Assembly: GCA_964583335.1 (NCBI GenBank)
Contig: CAZOVG010000003.1
Span: 248,001 to 312,000, forward strand
Source: JAGNKE01 sp964583335
Lineage (GTDB): Bacteria > Pseudomonadota > Alphaproteobacteria > Micavibrionales > Micavibrionaceae
Direction: 5' to 3'
Length of the DNA stretch: 64,000 nucleotides
Part shown: positions 23,953-32,347 of the stretch, piece by piece
Position numbering within the stretch: the stretch's first letter is position 1
Layout: each line of letters begins with the position of its first letter
Notes under the pieces: generated by a model
Told to the model about the DNA's origin: nothing
What the model saw: only the letters and a program-made list of their open reading frames with translations
Databases searched by the model: none
Program-made: the position numbers and the translations under genes

Positions 23953-24894
23953 ATGAGCTCCGGCCTTCTTGCCCTCCTCGATGACATCGCCGCCATCGTC
24001 AAGGTCACCGCCGCCTCCATAGACGATGTCGCGGTGCAAGCGCTCAAGGCCAGTTCCAAGGCCGCCGGGGTCGTAATCGACGATGCCGCCGTGACCCCTA
24101 AATACGTGGTCGGCCTCAGCCCCAAGCGCGAATTGCCGATTATCTGGAACATCGCCAAGGGCTCGATCAAGAACAAGCTGCTGTTCCTGCTGCCCGCAAT
24201 GCTGTTGCTCGGCACCTTCGCGCCGTGGTCCGTCGCCCCCCTGCTCGCGATCGGTGGAGCGTTCCTGTGTTTCGAGGGCTATGAGAAGCTTCACCACATC
24301 GTGCACGGCTTCTTTCATAAAGAAACCCACGTCGATGAAGAAAAAATCGAGATTATCACACCTGAGGAGCTTGAAAAAATCCGCACCAGCGGGGCCATCC
24401 GCACCGACTTTATCCTCTCCGCCGAAATCATGGCGATTTCATACGCGGTTGTCGCAACGGAGCCGTTCCTGACGCAGTTTTTTACGCTTCTTGTCGTCGC
24501 CGTAGCGATTACGGCCGGGGTCTATGGGTTTGTGGGCTTGATCGTGAAGATGGACGATATCGGCCTTCACCTCGCTAAGGATAAATTCAACCGGACCACA
24601 CGCGCCTTTGGGCGCGGCCTGATCAAAGGCATGCCCGCCCTGCTGAAAGTTCTGGCCTACATCGGCACCGCTGCGATGCTCTGGGTCGGCGGCGGCATCA
24701 TCATCCATGCCATCCCCTTCCTGCACCACGAAATGCTGCACCTCGTACATGAACTGCATCTGGAAGGCTTTGCAGCGTGGGCCCTCGAAGCCTCTCTGAG
24801 CCTCATTTTCGGAATCGTGATCGGCTTTATCGTGGTTCAGGTTGTCGAGCGCACGAAGAAATACTGGCCTAAGAAATCGGCATCATCGCACTAA
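23953..24894 (+). CDS. DUF808 (YedI-like) membrane protein
   Basis: A 313-residue protein. The N-terminus MSSGLLALLDDIAAIVKVTAASIDD and PKYVVGLSPKRELPIIW are the signature of DUF808/YedI, followed by about six membrane segments. Function is unknown in the family; suggestions include membrane stress. GAAAGGAA precedes the ATG. Confidence 0.85.
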   Translation: MSSGLLALLDDIAAIVKVTAASIDDVAVQALKASSKAAGVVIDDAAVTPKYVVGLSPKRELPIIWNIAKGSIKNKLLFLLPAMLLLGTFAPWSVAPLLAIGGAFLCFEGYEKLHHIVHGFFHKETHVDEEKIEIITPEELEKIRTSGAIRTDFILSAEIMAISYAVVATEPFLTQFFTLLVVAVAITAGVYGFVGLIVKMDDIGLHLAKDKFNRTTRAFGRGLIKGMPALLKVLAYIGTAAMLWVGGGIIIHAIPFLHHEMLHLVHELHLEGFAAWALEASLSLIFGIVIGFIVVQVVERTKKYWPKKSASSH

Positions 24895-25000
24895 TAACGA
24901 TTTTTCTTAAGCTGAAGGTCTCCGCAACCCTGCTTCACAAGCGATCATAAAATTGATATGTTACCGGAAGGTCAATAAGTTTTTTAAATAGCTTCTTGTC

Positions 25001-25855
25001 ATGCCATTCCACGTTGATACGCTGCTGCTCAAAAGTTTTATTGCGATCGCCGAGACTGGGAGCTTCAGCCAGGCCGGGGAGGTTGTCGGCCGCACGCAGT
25101 CTGCGGTAAGCCTTCAAATCAAGAAACTGGAAGAGGGCCTGAATTGTAAGCTGTTCGAACGCAGCAACAGGCAGGTCGCCCTGACCGAACAGGGAGAGAT
25201 ATTTCTGGGTTATGCAAGACGCATGGTCGAATTGCAATGGGAGGCTTACAGCCGCCTGAACCAACCCGAGGTAAAGGGCGAGATTACCCTTGGCACACCC
25301 GAAGACTTCGCCACGCATTATCTGCCCGAGATTCTGGCCAACTTCACAAAACACCACCCCTTGGTGCAACTTCATGTTCGCTGCGACCTCACGATGAATC
25401 TGCTCAGCGCCTTCCGCAAAGGTGATTATGACATGATACTCGTCAAACGCGACCCGGAGCGTGTAAAGGGCGGAACCAGAGTATGGCGGGAACCCTTGAT
25501 TTGGGCGTGCGCGGAGCATTATCAGATCAGGACGCCCATCCCTCTTGTGCTCTCGCCGCAACCTTGTATATACCGTGCGCGGGCCCTGGCCGCGCTCGAC
25601 CGTTCCCGCAAACCGTGGAATATCACATACACAAGCCCCAGCCTCGCCGGAACGATTGCCGCGGTAAAGGCGGGCCTGGGAATCACCGTCCTGCCCAAGG
25701 ACATGATCCCCGAAGGCCTGACCGTCGTGCGCACCCCTGTTAAGCTTCCCCATCTGGCCGATGCGGAAATCGCGCTCATCAAGAAGGAGCGCCTCTCACA
25801 AGCCGGAAAAATGCTGGCCGGCCATATCGTCTCGTCCCTGGAACAATCATCATAA
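25001..25855 (+). CDS. LysR-type transcriptional regulator
   Basis: A 284-residue regulator. The N-terminal winged helix (LLKSFIAIAETGSFSQAGEV, TQSAVSLQIKKLEE) is canonical, followed by a two-lobed effector domain (GEITLGTPEDFATHYLP, AAVKAGLGITVLP). It probably controls a neighbouring gene or itself; the ligand is unknown. It is preceded by a 106-base gap and followed by an AAATCTATAGATTT palindrome (25877-25890), which may be a terminator. Confidence 0.88.
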   Translation: MPFHVDTLLLKSFIAIAETGSFSQAGEVVGRTQSAVSLQIKKLEEGLNCKLFERSNRQVALTEQGEIFLGYARRMVELQWEAYSRLNQPEVKGEITLGTPEDFATHYLPEILANFTKHHPLVQLHVRCDLTMNLLSAFRKGDYDMILVKRDPERVKGGTRVWREPLIWACAEHYQIRTPIPLVLSPQPCIYRARALAALDRSRKPWNITYTSPSLAGTIAAVKAGLGITVLPKDMIPEGLTVVRTPVKLPHLADAEIALIKKERLSQAGKMLAGHIVSSLEQSS

Positions 25856-26105
25856 GAAATTTTAATAAAAAGCATAAATCTATAGATTTTTCTCATCGTA
25901 GTCGCTTTTCGATTGAAATCAGGATCGCGGCGATTATATCCTGAAAACATAACGCGGGCCGGGCCCCTCTGGCAGTATGAACAAGATGACGTTCTGCTGC
26001 GATGTCGGACCGCATCGGGAGCAAGTTTTCCGGTGTAGGTTCGTACTTTCCAAAAACCTGACACCGAAAACCTCCTGAAAAATGTCTAACCATTAGGAGG
26101 AAAAT

Positions 26106-26348
26106 ATGTCAGACAAACTCTTCAAATCTTTGCTCTTCAAATCCGCTCGCATCCAGCAGGAAATCGAGCGTGAGCAATCAAAATTATGGCCTGACAGCTG
26201 GCGTCTAATCAAACTGAAGAAAATTCGCCTCGCGATCAGAGACCGGCTGGAGCGGATAATCCAGATCGGCGCAAAAGGAGCGGAGAAACGGCGCCCGCAG
26301 CCGGTAAAAATCACGATGCCGCGCAGACGCACGGCCCATAATCATTAA
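26106..26348 (+). CDS. Small coiled-coil basic protein (DUF465/YdcH-like)
   Basis: An 80-residue protein with an excellent ribosome-binding site AGGAGG. The segment DSWRLIKLKKIRLAIRDRLE resembles the helical core of YdcH/DUF465 proteins, and the C-terminus is Arg/Lys-rich. It starts a three-gene set of small proteins, each with its own strong ribosome-binding site. Confidence 0.6.
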   Translation: MSDKLFKSLLFKSARIQQEIEREQSKLWPDSWRLIKLKKIRLAIRDRLERIIQIGAKGAEKRRPQPVKITMPRRRTAHNH

Positions 26349-26374
26349 AAATCAGCCAACGAAGGAGAAAAACC

Positions 26375-26608
26375 ATGAGTGTTGCAAAAAAGGAAAGCCG
26401 CGATATCGAGAAGAGCTACAGCACGGCGCAATTTGTCGAAAAGCTGCGCCGACTGGCCGACTGCCTCGAAAAAGGAGAGCGGTTCGACATCCAAATTGCC
26501 GGAGAGCGCATTTACGTGCCCCAGCATGCCATTTTTAACATCGAGCATGAGCGCGGCAACGGTGAAGAGGAAATCGAATTCCAGATAAAATGGAAAAATA
26601 AAATCTGA
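26375..26608 (+). CDS. Amphi-Trp domain protein
   Basis: A 77-residue single-domain protein with the pattern of the amphi-Trp family: YSTAQFVEKLRRLADCLEKG, RIYVPQHAIFNIEHERG and EIEFQIKWK. The function is unknown; many copies lie near regulators. GAAGGAGA precedes the ATG. It is likely co-transcribed with its neighbours. Confidence 0.75.
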   Translation: MSVAKKESRDIEKSYSTAQFVEKLRRLADCLEKGERFDIQIAGERIYVPQHAIFNIEHERGNGEEEIEFQIKWKNKI

Positions 26609-26635
26609 TCATCAACATTCAAAAAGGAAGAAATC

Positions 26636-26917
26636 ATGCCCCTATTGACCTCCCCTATCGACGGCTCTCCCATGCGCCAGATCAACCGTTACGGCATCGA
26701 AATCGATGTCTGTCCTACGACCGGTGGCGTCTGGCTCGATAAAGGAGAGTTGGAAAAACTCATGGCGTTTCTGAAGGAAGAGGCCGCAAACGAAAGGCGC
26801 GCCCATGATCCTCAGGACTCCAGGAATAACCGGGCAAATCTTCATAACCGTGATGGGCGCAACGATCGCGAAGATGAGGGCGTGTTCTCAAGGATCATGG
26901 AGATCTTTGAGTTTTAG
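26636..26917 (+). CDS. zf-TFIIB-like protein with degenerate zinc ligands
   Basis: A 93-residue protein aligned with the family in which CPxC...GVEIDxCPxCxGVWLDxGEL forms a zinc ribbon. Here the first CPxC is SPID and the second is CPTT, so only one of the four zinc cysteines remains (Cys26 region, DVCPTTGGVWLDKGEL). The fold's YGIEIDVCP and WLDKGELEKL are intact, so it probably does not bind zinc in the usual way. The C-terminus is Asn/Arg/Asp-rich. Confidence 0.65.
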   Translation: MPLLTSPIDGSPMRQINRYGIEIDVCPTTGGVWLDKGELEKLMAFLKEEAANERRAHDPQDSRNNRANLHNRDGRNDREDEGVFSRIMEIFEF

Positions 26918-26981
26918 TTAAACGTCACGCCTCATGCCCTGCCCGCAAGCATGGCATGAGCGATTAAGGAAAGACAGGAAT

Positions 26982-27935
26982 ATGATTGATTTTGTGCTGA
27001 TTGCCTCGGGTCTGTTTTTGCTCTTTCTGGGGGGTGAAGCCCTGATCAAGGGCGCGGTCGCGCTGGCACGTCACTTCGGCCTGTCACAGCTTCTCGTGAG
27101 CGCTGTCATTATCGGCTTCGGGACATCCATGCCGGAAATGACGGTTTCGGTCGGCGCGGCTTTAAAAGGCGCGCCCGAGATCGCGCTTGGAAACGTGGTC
27201 GGAAGCAACATCGCGAATATTCTTCTGATCATAGGGCTTTCGGCTTTGATTTTTCCTTTTGTGCAAAACGCACAAGCCGTAAGACGCGATGTGCTCGCCA
27301 TGCTTGGCGCCAGCCTCCTGCTCTGCGCGCTAACCCTCTATGGAGCGCTCGGATTCATCAGCGGATTGCTTATGCTTACGGGCCTCGTTGCCTACATTTC
27401 CTGGTGCTGCATACAAGACCGTAAAAAACCGGACAACGCCGAAACCGCAATTGAAAATGTTGACGGCGAAAACCTCCTGCCCGCGCCCATGGCCTTTGTA
27501 TACAGCGTTGTAGGGTTGGGCCTGGTCGTCGGTGGCGCATATTTGCTTGTGGAAGGTGCAATCGCGCTCGCTCGAGACTTCGGCTTGTCCGAAGCCGTCA
27601 TCGGGCTCACGATTGTCGCGGTGGGAACATCCCTGCCGGAACTGGCCACAGCAGTCGTTGCGGCGATGCGCAAGCAAAGCGATATTATCGTCGGCAACAT
27701 CTTAGGCAGCAACATCTTCAATATTCTCGCGATTCTTGGTGTAACAGCGATGGTCGAGCCCATTCCCATGACAGGGCAGATTGCCTCCTCCGATATATGG
27801 ATCATGCTAGCTGTGGCCTTGTGCTTCTCGGCCCTCCTCTGGTTCGGCCAGCGTATCGGCCGCCCCGTAGGCTTCGGAATGCTGGCGGCATACTGCGCCT
27901 ACACGGGCTGGCTCTATGCGGGCTCGATGGTATAG
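26982..27935 (+). CDS. Calcium/sodium antiporter (CaCA family, YrbG-like)
   Basis: A 317-residue inner-membrane exchanger. Both inverted alpha repeats are visible: GTSMPEMTVSVGAALKG with GNVVGSNIANILLI, and GTSLPELATAVVAAM with GNILGSNIFNILAI, carrying the conserved Glu and Asn residues for cation binding. About ten membrane segments. The ATG at 26982 has GACAGGA upstream and leaves out a non-hydrophobic extension. It is the last backbone gene before the island boundary. Confidence 0.92.
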   Translation: MIDFVLIASGLFLLFLGGEALIKGAVALARHFGLSQLLVSAVIIGFGTSMPEMTVSVGAALKGAPEIALGNVVGSNIANILLIIGLSALIFPFVQNAQAVRRDVLAMLGASLLLCALTLYGALGFISGLLMLTGLVAYISWCCIQDRKKPDNAETAIENVDGENLLPAPMAFVYSVVGLGLVVGGAYLLVEGAIALARDFGLSEAVIGLTIVAVGTSLPELATAVVAAMRKQSDIIVGNILGSNIFNILAILGVTAMVEPIPMTGQIASSDIWIMLAVALCFSALLWFGQRIGRPVGFGMLAAYCAYTGWLYAGSMV

Positions 27936-28058
27936 GCCGCACACTGAAAGCGCGCCCAATCCGGCCGCAGACGATCAGGGATACATAGAACGAAGCTCCC
28001 GCGTTTCGGACGTCCTGCGCGACTGAATTTTTCAGAAGAATTTTAAAATTGGAAAAAT
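27936..28058. other. Non-coding sequence between the antiporter and the island edge
   Basis: It contains CTGAA/TTCAG (28023-28035) as a weak hairpin and a perfect AATTTTAAAATT palindrome at 28039-28050 immediately beside the att repeat. The palindrome may be an integrase arm or a terminator element. Confidence 0.4.
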
Positions 28059-28073
28059 TGGTTGCGGGGGCAG
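28059..28073. repeat. attL: copy of the tRNA-fMet 3' end
   Basis: TGGTTGCGGGGGCAG is identical over 15 bases, in direct orientation, to the 3' end of the tRNA at 54481. The match stops exactly at both sides. The adjacent GTTGC/GCAAC pair can form a small hairpin. Confidence 0.85.
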
Positions 28074-28243
28074 CAACTAGCTTTTCTGTCTAAGCCTTGT
28101 AAACAAAGAGTTTTTTCTAAATAATGCCTTAGATATACCCCCTCCCATACCCTGAAAACCATCCACAGGAAATCAGGAATTGAACTGATGCCATCTAAAA
28201 TCGCAACCAGATTTATCAGTATTTATGTCGCAAGCTGGAATAA

Positions 28244-29695
28244 TCAAACAGCCACAACCCAAGGCGAAATCTTCAGGCGACCCGTTTCCGCCCACTTGCG
28301 GACAACTTTCATTTCCTCTTTGGAGGGATCACGGTTGTTATGACCCGCGCACTGCACGATTTCACGATCCTCATCGACCTCAATCGTTTGGCATTTTTCA
28401 ACCTTCCCTTTGTGATAGCGCTCCAGCGCCCATAAAGAACATGCCCCGGAGGCGCAATATTTCGCATACGTGGCTACGCAATGGTTGTGCGTCCGCCCTT
28501 CCCGGATCAGGTCGGCGCCCGAGAGCAATTCGCGGATCGTCCAGTATTCATCCTGACTTTTTGTCGGCGACCACAAAAACTCCTTAATCCCGGATTTTTT
28601 AAAGTACAAATTCTGTACACCAGCTAGTTTTTTCTCCTCCCTCTGCCAGCGCTCAACCTGACTCAAAAGCGCAATAATCGAACGGCCATGCATCCTCAAC
28701 TTCGGCTGAGGAGGCTGGATCGTTTCCACAATGCCGGGACCGACAGCACACTCCCGGACTTTAAACTTTTGCGCCTGCAAGAAATCGACAATCGCGGGAA
28801 TCTGCCCGTGCGGCAGATTCGGCTGCTCGATAAAATAGCGGACAACGGAATCCCAGAATGCAGAGTTTTCATAGGTTTGACCTAGCCATGTCTTGGCCAC
28901 GGCCAGCGCCAGCCTTTCATCGCCTCCCAAAGCCCTAACCTGCGCCCACCTAAAAGCCTCAAGAATACCGCAGGAAGAAGGAGCCTGAATAAAATAATGA
29001 GCAACCATTTTTGTCAAAGGCACAGGCAGTTCAGGAGCAGCTCGCATATTCTGCCCCACCGCCAAATGGATATACCACCGGCGCTTTAACGCCCCGTCGT
29101 CACGTGTATCAAACCAGGCAGCCTCCATGAAAGAGGGGACCGGATAGCGAACAAAAAGATGCTGCGCGAGCGAAGCAAACTGCTTGTCTGGATTATAAGA
29201 TCGCGGCTGCCACGCTTTCGGCTCCCGAACCCAGCTCTTACGGTAAAGATAAAGCCGCGTCGCTGCACGCAGATAGGGACACCACCCTCCTTCCTGTGCA
29301 AGCAGGAAATCGGATTTTTTATGAAGCCAGATCAGGAACTCCGCCAGACCGTTCTGGAATTCGGTATTCGCATCGTCGAATGCAAGGTTTTCGGCAATCG
29401 AGCGCCAGACCCGGCGGCTCATCTGTTCCGTCTGCACCCGTTTGTGGCAGGCTTCACGAATAAAAGCCACAGGGTTGTGGTGCACACGAACCTCTTGTGC
29501 GCGGTTTTGCAGCTCACGCTCGCGAAGCGCGATCTCGGTCTGCCGTTCCTGCAGACTCTTTTTGAAAACCTGTTTGAAGCCGTTCCGGTGACACCACCGG
29601 AAATAAGCTCTGCGATCGGCAAAGCCCAACCGCAGGATATGTGTTTTAATAGCCGGATTTAAACCTTCCAGCCTGTTTATATGTCTTCGAGTCAT
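28244..29695 (-). CDS. PcfJ-like protein
   Basis: A 483-residue protein. Its C-terminal half has the PcfJ features: LIREGRTHNHCVATYAKYCA, then a TIEVDEDREIVQCAGHNNR strand-loop and a Lys/Trp-rich tail. PcfJ proteins occur on plasmids and integrated elements; their role is not defined. The N-terminal half is helical, Arg/Lys-rich and unrecognised. The gene lies at the left end of the island and transcribes toward the att repeat. Confidence 0.7.
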   Translation of the reverse strand: MTRRHINRLEGLNPAIKTHILRLGFADRRAYFRWCHRNGFKQVFKKSLQERQTEIALRERELQNRAQEVRVHHNPVAFIREACHKRVQTEQMSRRVWRSIAENLAFDDANTEFQNGLAEFLIWLHKKSDFLLAQEGGWCPYLRAATRLYLYRKSWVREPKAWQPRSYNPDKQFASLAQHLFVRYPVPSFMEAAWFDTRDDGALKRRWYIHLAVGQNMRAAPELPVPLTKMVAHYFIQAPSSCGILEAFRWAQVRALGGDERLALAVAKTWLGQTYENSAFWDSVVRYFIEQPNLPHGQIPAIVDFLQAQKFKVRECAVGPGIVETIQPPQPKLRMHGRSIIALLSQVERWQREEKKLAGVQNLYFKKSGIKEFLWSPTKSQDEYWTIRELLSGADLIREGRTHNHCVATYAKYCASGACSLWALERYHKGKVEKCQTIEVDEDREIVQCAGHNNRDPSKEEMKVVRKWAETGRLKISPWVVAV

Positions 29696-30083
29696 AATTG
29701 CTTGAGTCCTTCCGGACGCCCGTGTGTTAAAGTCAAAGCCGTGCGCAAGGCACAGCGACCGTGTGCTTTGTTAAAAATCTTCATGGTGTTCCTGTTTGAA
29801 ACGCGTTGGCGAAACCCCTGCGCAAGGCGCAGGAATTGCGTACAGACTCCCTCGCAGCATCACGCGTGCGAAAGAGCCCTTAAAGCGCTCCGTCCGTAGG
29901 ATAATGTAAAATTAAAGAGAGTTTAGGCTATGGATTGACGCGAATGTATAAACGCACCATGCCTGTTCGCATTGTCCGCCGGATCGGCTAACTGAAATGT
30001 CTAACAATATCTCTCATCGGCTTCTCCCTTTTTTGAGAGGAGCGTTTTGCTATCATGAATGAATTCATAAAATCAAGTTTTAT
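29696..30083. other. 388-bp intergenic region with hairpins
   Basis: No convincing gene. A perfect CCTGCGC-AAG-GCGCAGG hairpin (29817-29833) is echoed about 75 bases earlier by a related GTGCGCAAGGCAC, so the TGCGCAAGGC motif occurs twice. A further imperfect 9-bp stem (30012-30046 region) lies past the histidine-kinase stop and may end that operon. The duplicated hairpin could be an RNA leader element for the PcfJ-like gene. Confidence 0.4.
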
Positions 30084-31670
30084 TTACTTCGCTTCATGTA
30101 ACGTAATTTCGAAACAGGCACCCATGGAAGCGTCATGTCCATCGACTAGCCGGATCGTGCCGCCATAGGCATTCAGGATTGACGTAACGATGCCAAGGCC
30201 GATCCCCGTTCCGCCGTCCTGTCTTCGCGTGGTGAAAAAGGGCGTGAAGATTTTGGCAGCGTTGAGCAGAGAGATCCCCCTGCCATTATCCTGCAGCAGG
30301 ACGACAACTAAGTTCTCCTGCTGACGCACGTCGATCTGCAAGGTATCAGCGCCGTTCTGCACGGCATTGTCACAAATGTTGATCAGGACGGTTTCAAGAT
30401 TTTCCGCTGATATTTTGACTGTGTACTGGGCATGTTGATTCAGGGCGATGTTAAGAATTTCGTTGTATCTCTGGCGGGCATTTTGCAAAATTTCACTCAA
30501 AGAGCAGGAATCATCCAAAGCCGTGATATTGTCCGCCCGTGCCAGTTCCAGCAAACGGCTAACCAGTCTTTTAAGGCGGTCGCTGTCAGAAATGATATTG
30601 TCCAGAAACTGGCGCTTTTTCGCCTCATCCATATCATCAAGATGATCAAGCAGCAGCTCCGCCGAACCCTGAATGGCGGTAATCGGCGTCTTGAATTCGT
30701 GCGAGATATGCATCGCGAAAGTGCGGATATATTCCGAGCGTTCCGTGAGGGATTGCGCCATCCGCGAAAAACTTTCCTCCAGAAGTTCAATCTCCTGCAC
30801 GCCTCCTGCTTCTTTCGCGTAAAGCGCTTTGGAATCCCCTGCGGCAAAACGCTCGGTCCTATCGATCAGCCTGTTGATAGGGCGGGAGATCATGGAAGAG
30901 GTAAGAAGCGCTATAAGCAACGTCGCTCCCGCAAGGATCAGCCCAACGACGATAATCTTACCCTTCTCGGCGTACATATGCTTGAGGATATTTTGCGGCG
31001 TACGCGAAAGGTAGACGACCCCTAGCACACGGTTTTCACTCACAATCGGCAACGCAACAAAGACGCGGATACCTGTGCCACGGCTGATCGACGCCAATGC
31101 CGGCGGCGGTTCGTCGGAAATGCGCTCGCGTATGACACTCGTGTAAAATCCTGTAAGGGCGCGCCGGACCTCCGGCACATCCGATAAATCCAGCCCGACC
31201 TCCTGCCGCCCCGCGACGACAACGCCGTTATAATCCAGCACCTTGATACCCGATAAATTCGTCTTCTGCGCCTCTGTAATAAGCGGGATCAGCGCCTGCC
31301 CGACCTCCTGCGCAAACGGAGCCGCAAAGTTACCGGGCTTCCCGTCACCTCTGGGCGGCAGCACCTGCGTTTTCGAAAGATCAAGCTGCGGTATGACGGG
31401 CGTATAGTAGTCATCAACCTTTGTGATGCTGGCCGGATCGGCCGGAACCCCGTAAATCTCGCTTTCCGCCAGGCGTTTCAGAATTTCGCTTTTGTAGACG
31501 GCGGCAAGAACCGCAGCCTGAGTGATGAGTTCATTTTCAGTCTGCTGCACAAGCGCATTTTCGTAAAGCCTGAAGAACATCACACCGCCCAAGGGCAGTA
31601 AAAAAACCATGATATTGACGATCAGAAGGATCGTACGGAGGCGGATTCGGGCCTTCAGGGGCTTTTTCAT
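30084..31670 (-). CDS. Sensor histidine kinase of the exosortase locus
   Basis: A 528-residue membrane kinase: one N-terminal membrane segment, a periplasmic sensor of about 200 residues, a second segment (about 236-258), a HAMP region, H-box HISHEFKTPITAIQG with His324, and ATP-binding motifs (NICDNAVQNGA, DNGRGIS, GGTGIGLGI). It overlaps the response regulator by four bases and is last of five overlapping genes. The periplasmic domain presumably detects the envelope signal controlling the locus. Confidence 0.9.
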   Translation of the reverse strand: MKKPLKARIRLRTILLIVNIMVFLLPLGGVMFFRLYENALVQQTENELITQAAVLAAVYKSEILKRLAESEIYGVPADPASITKVDDYYTPVIPQLDLSKTQVLPPRGDGKPGNFAAPFAQEVGQALIPLITEAQKTNLSGIKVLDYNGVVVAGRQEVGLDLSDVPEVRRALTGFYTSVIRERISDEPPPALASISRGTGIRVFVALPIVSENRVLGVVYLSRTPQNILKHMYAEKGKIIVVGLILAGATLLIALLTSSMISRPINRLIDRTERFAAGDSKALYAKEAGGVQEIELLEESFSRMAQSLTERSEYIRTFAMHISHEFKTPITAIQGSAELLLDHLDDMDEAKKRQFLDNIISDSDRLKRLVSRLLELARADNITALDDSCSLSEILQNARQRYNEILNIALNQHAQYTVKISAENLETVLINICDNAVQNGADTLQIDVRQQENLVVVLLQDNGRGISLLNAAKIFTPFFTTRRQDGGTGIGLGIVTSILNAYGGTIRLVDGHDASMGACFEITLHEAK

Positions 31671-32347
31671 GGCGTTAGCTTATATCCCACACCGCGCAGA
31701 GTCGTAATCAGGCTATCGCAACCTTTATCTGCGAATTTTTTACGTATATTGCGTATATGACTGTCGATGGTCCGGTCGCTGACATACGTATGTGCACCAT
31801 GCCCCATCGTCATGATTTGATCACGCGTAAAAAGCCGGTCCGGATATTGGGCCATGCCATGCACGATGGAAAACTCCGTCGCCGTCAGGTCAACCGCCTG
31901 CCCGGCCCAAAACGCCTGATGCCGAACCGGATCAATTTTCAAAGCACCGCAGGTTACACCTTCGCCGGATTTGGAAGCCGGTGGCTGCGCACGCTTGAGG
32001 ATCGCTTTAACACGCGCCACCAACTCCCTCGGGCTGAAAGGCTTGGTAAGGTAGTCATCGGCGCCCAGTTCCAAACCAAGCACCCGGTCGATCTCCTCGT
32101 CGCGGGAGGAAAGAAAAAGAACAGGTACATCGGACGTCTTACGCAATTCCTTACAGACCTCCAGCCCGTCCATCTCCGGCATATTGATATCCAGAACAAT
32201 CAAGTCGTATTGATTGCCTTTGGCTTTCTCAAGCGCCTGCAGACCATCGCTGACTTCGCTGGCGGCCATCCCGGCCTTTTCGACGGCAAAGACCACCACA
32301 TCCCGAATATGCGGATCATCATCAACCACTAGAATTGTTTTTGCCAT
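31667..32347 (-). CDS. OmpR-family response regulator
   Basis: A 226-residue regulator: receiver domain with Asp53 in VLDINMP, acidic pocket VVDDDP, then a winged-helix DNA-binding domain (TATEFSIVHGMAQYPDRLF, RTIDSHIRNIRKKFA). It pairs with the overlapping histidine kinase. Its start overlaps the DUF4173 gene end by 19 bases, so the regulator is co-translated with the effector genes. The target promoter is probably that upstream of the exosortase gene. Confidence 0.93.
   Translation of the reverse strand: MAKTILVVDDDPHIRDVVVFAVEKAGMAASEVSDGLQALEKAKGNQYDLIVLDINMPEMDGLEVCKELRKTSDVPVLFLSSRDEEIDRVLGLELGADDYLTKPFSPRELVARVKAILKRAQPPASKSGEGVTCGALKIDPVRHQAFWAGQAVDLTATEFSIVHGMAQYPDRLFTRDQIMTMGHGAHTYVSDRTIDSHIRNIRKKFADKGCDSLITTLRGVGYKLTP

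Noticed and set aside
29681..29899. A 72-residue frame upstream of the PcfJ-like gene
   Set aside because: It lies over the hairpin-rich leader and has Arg/Cys-rich random composition.
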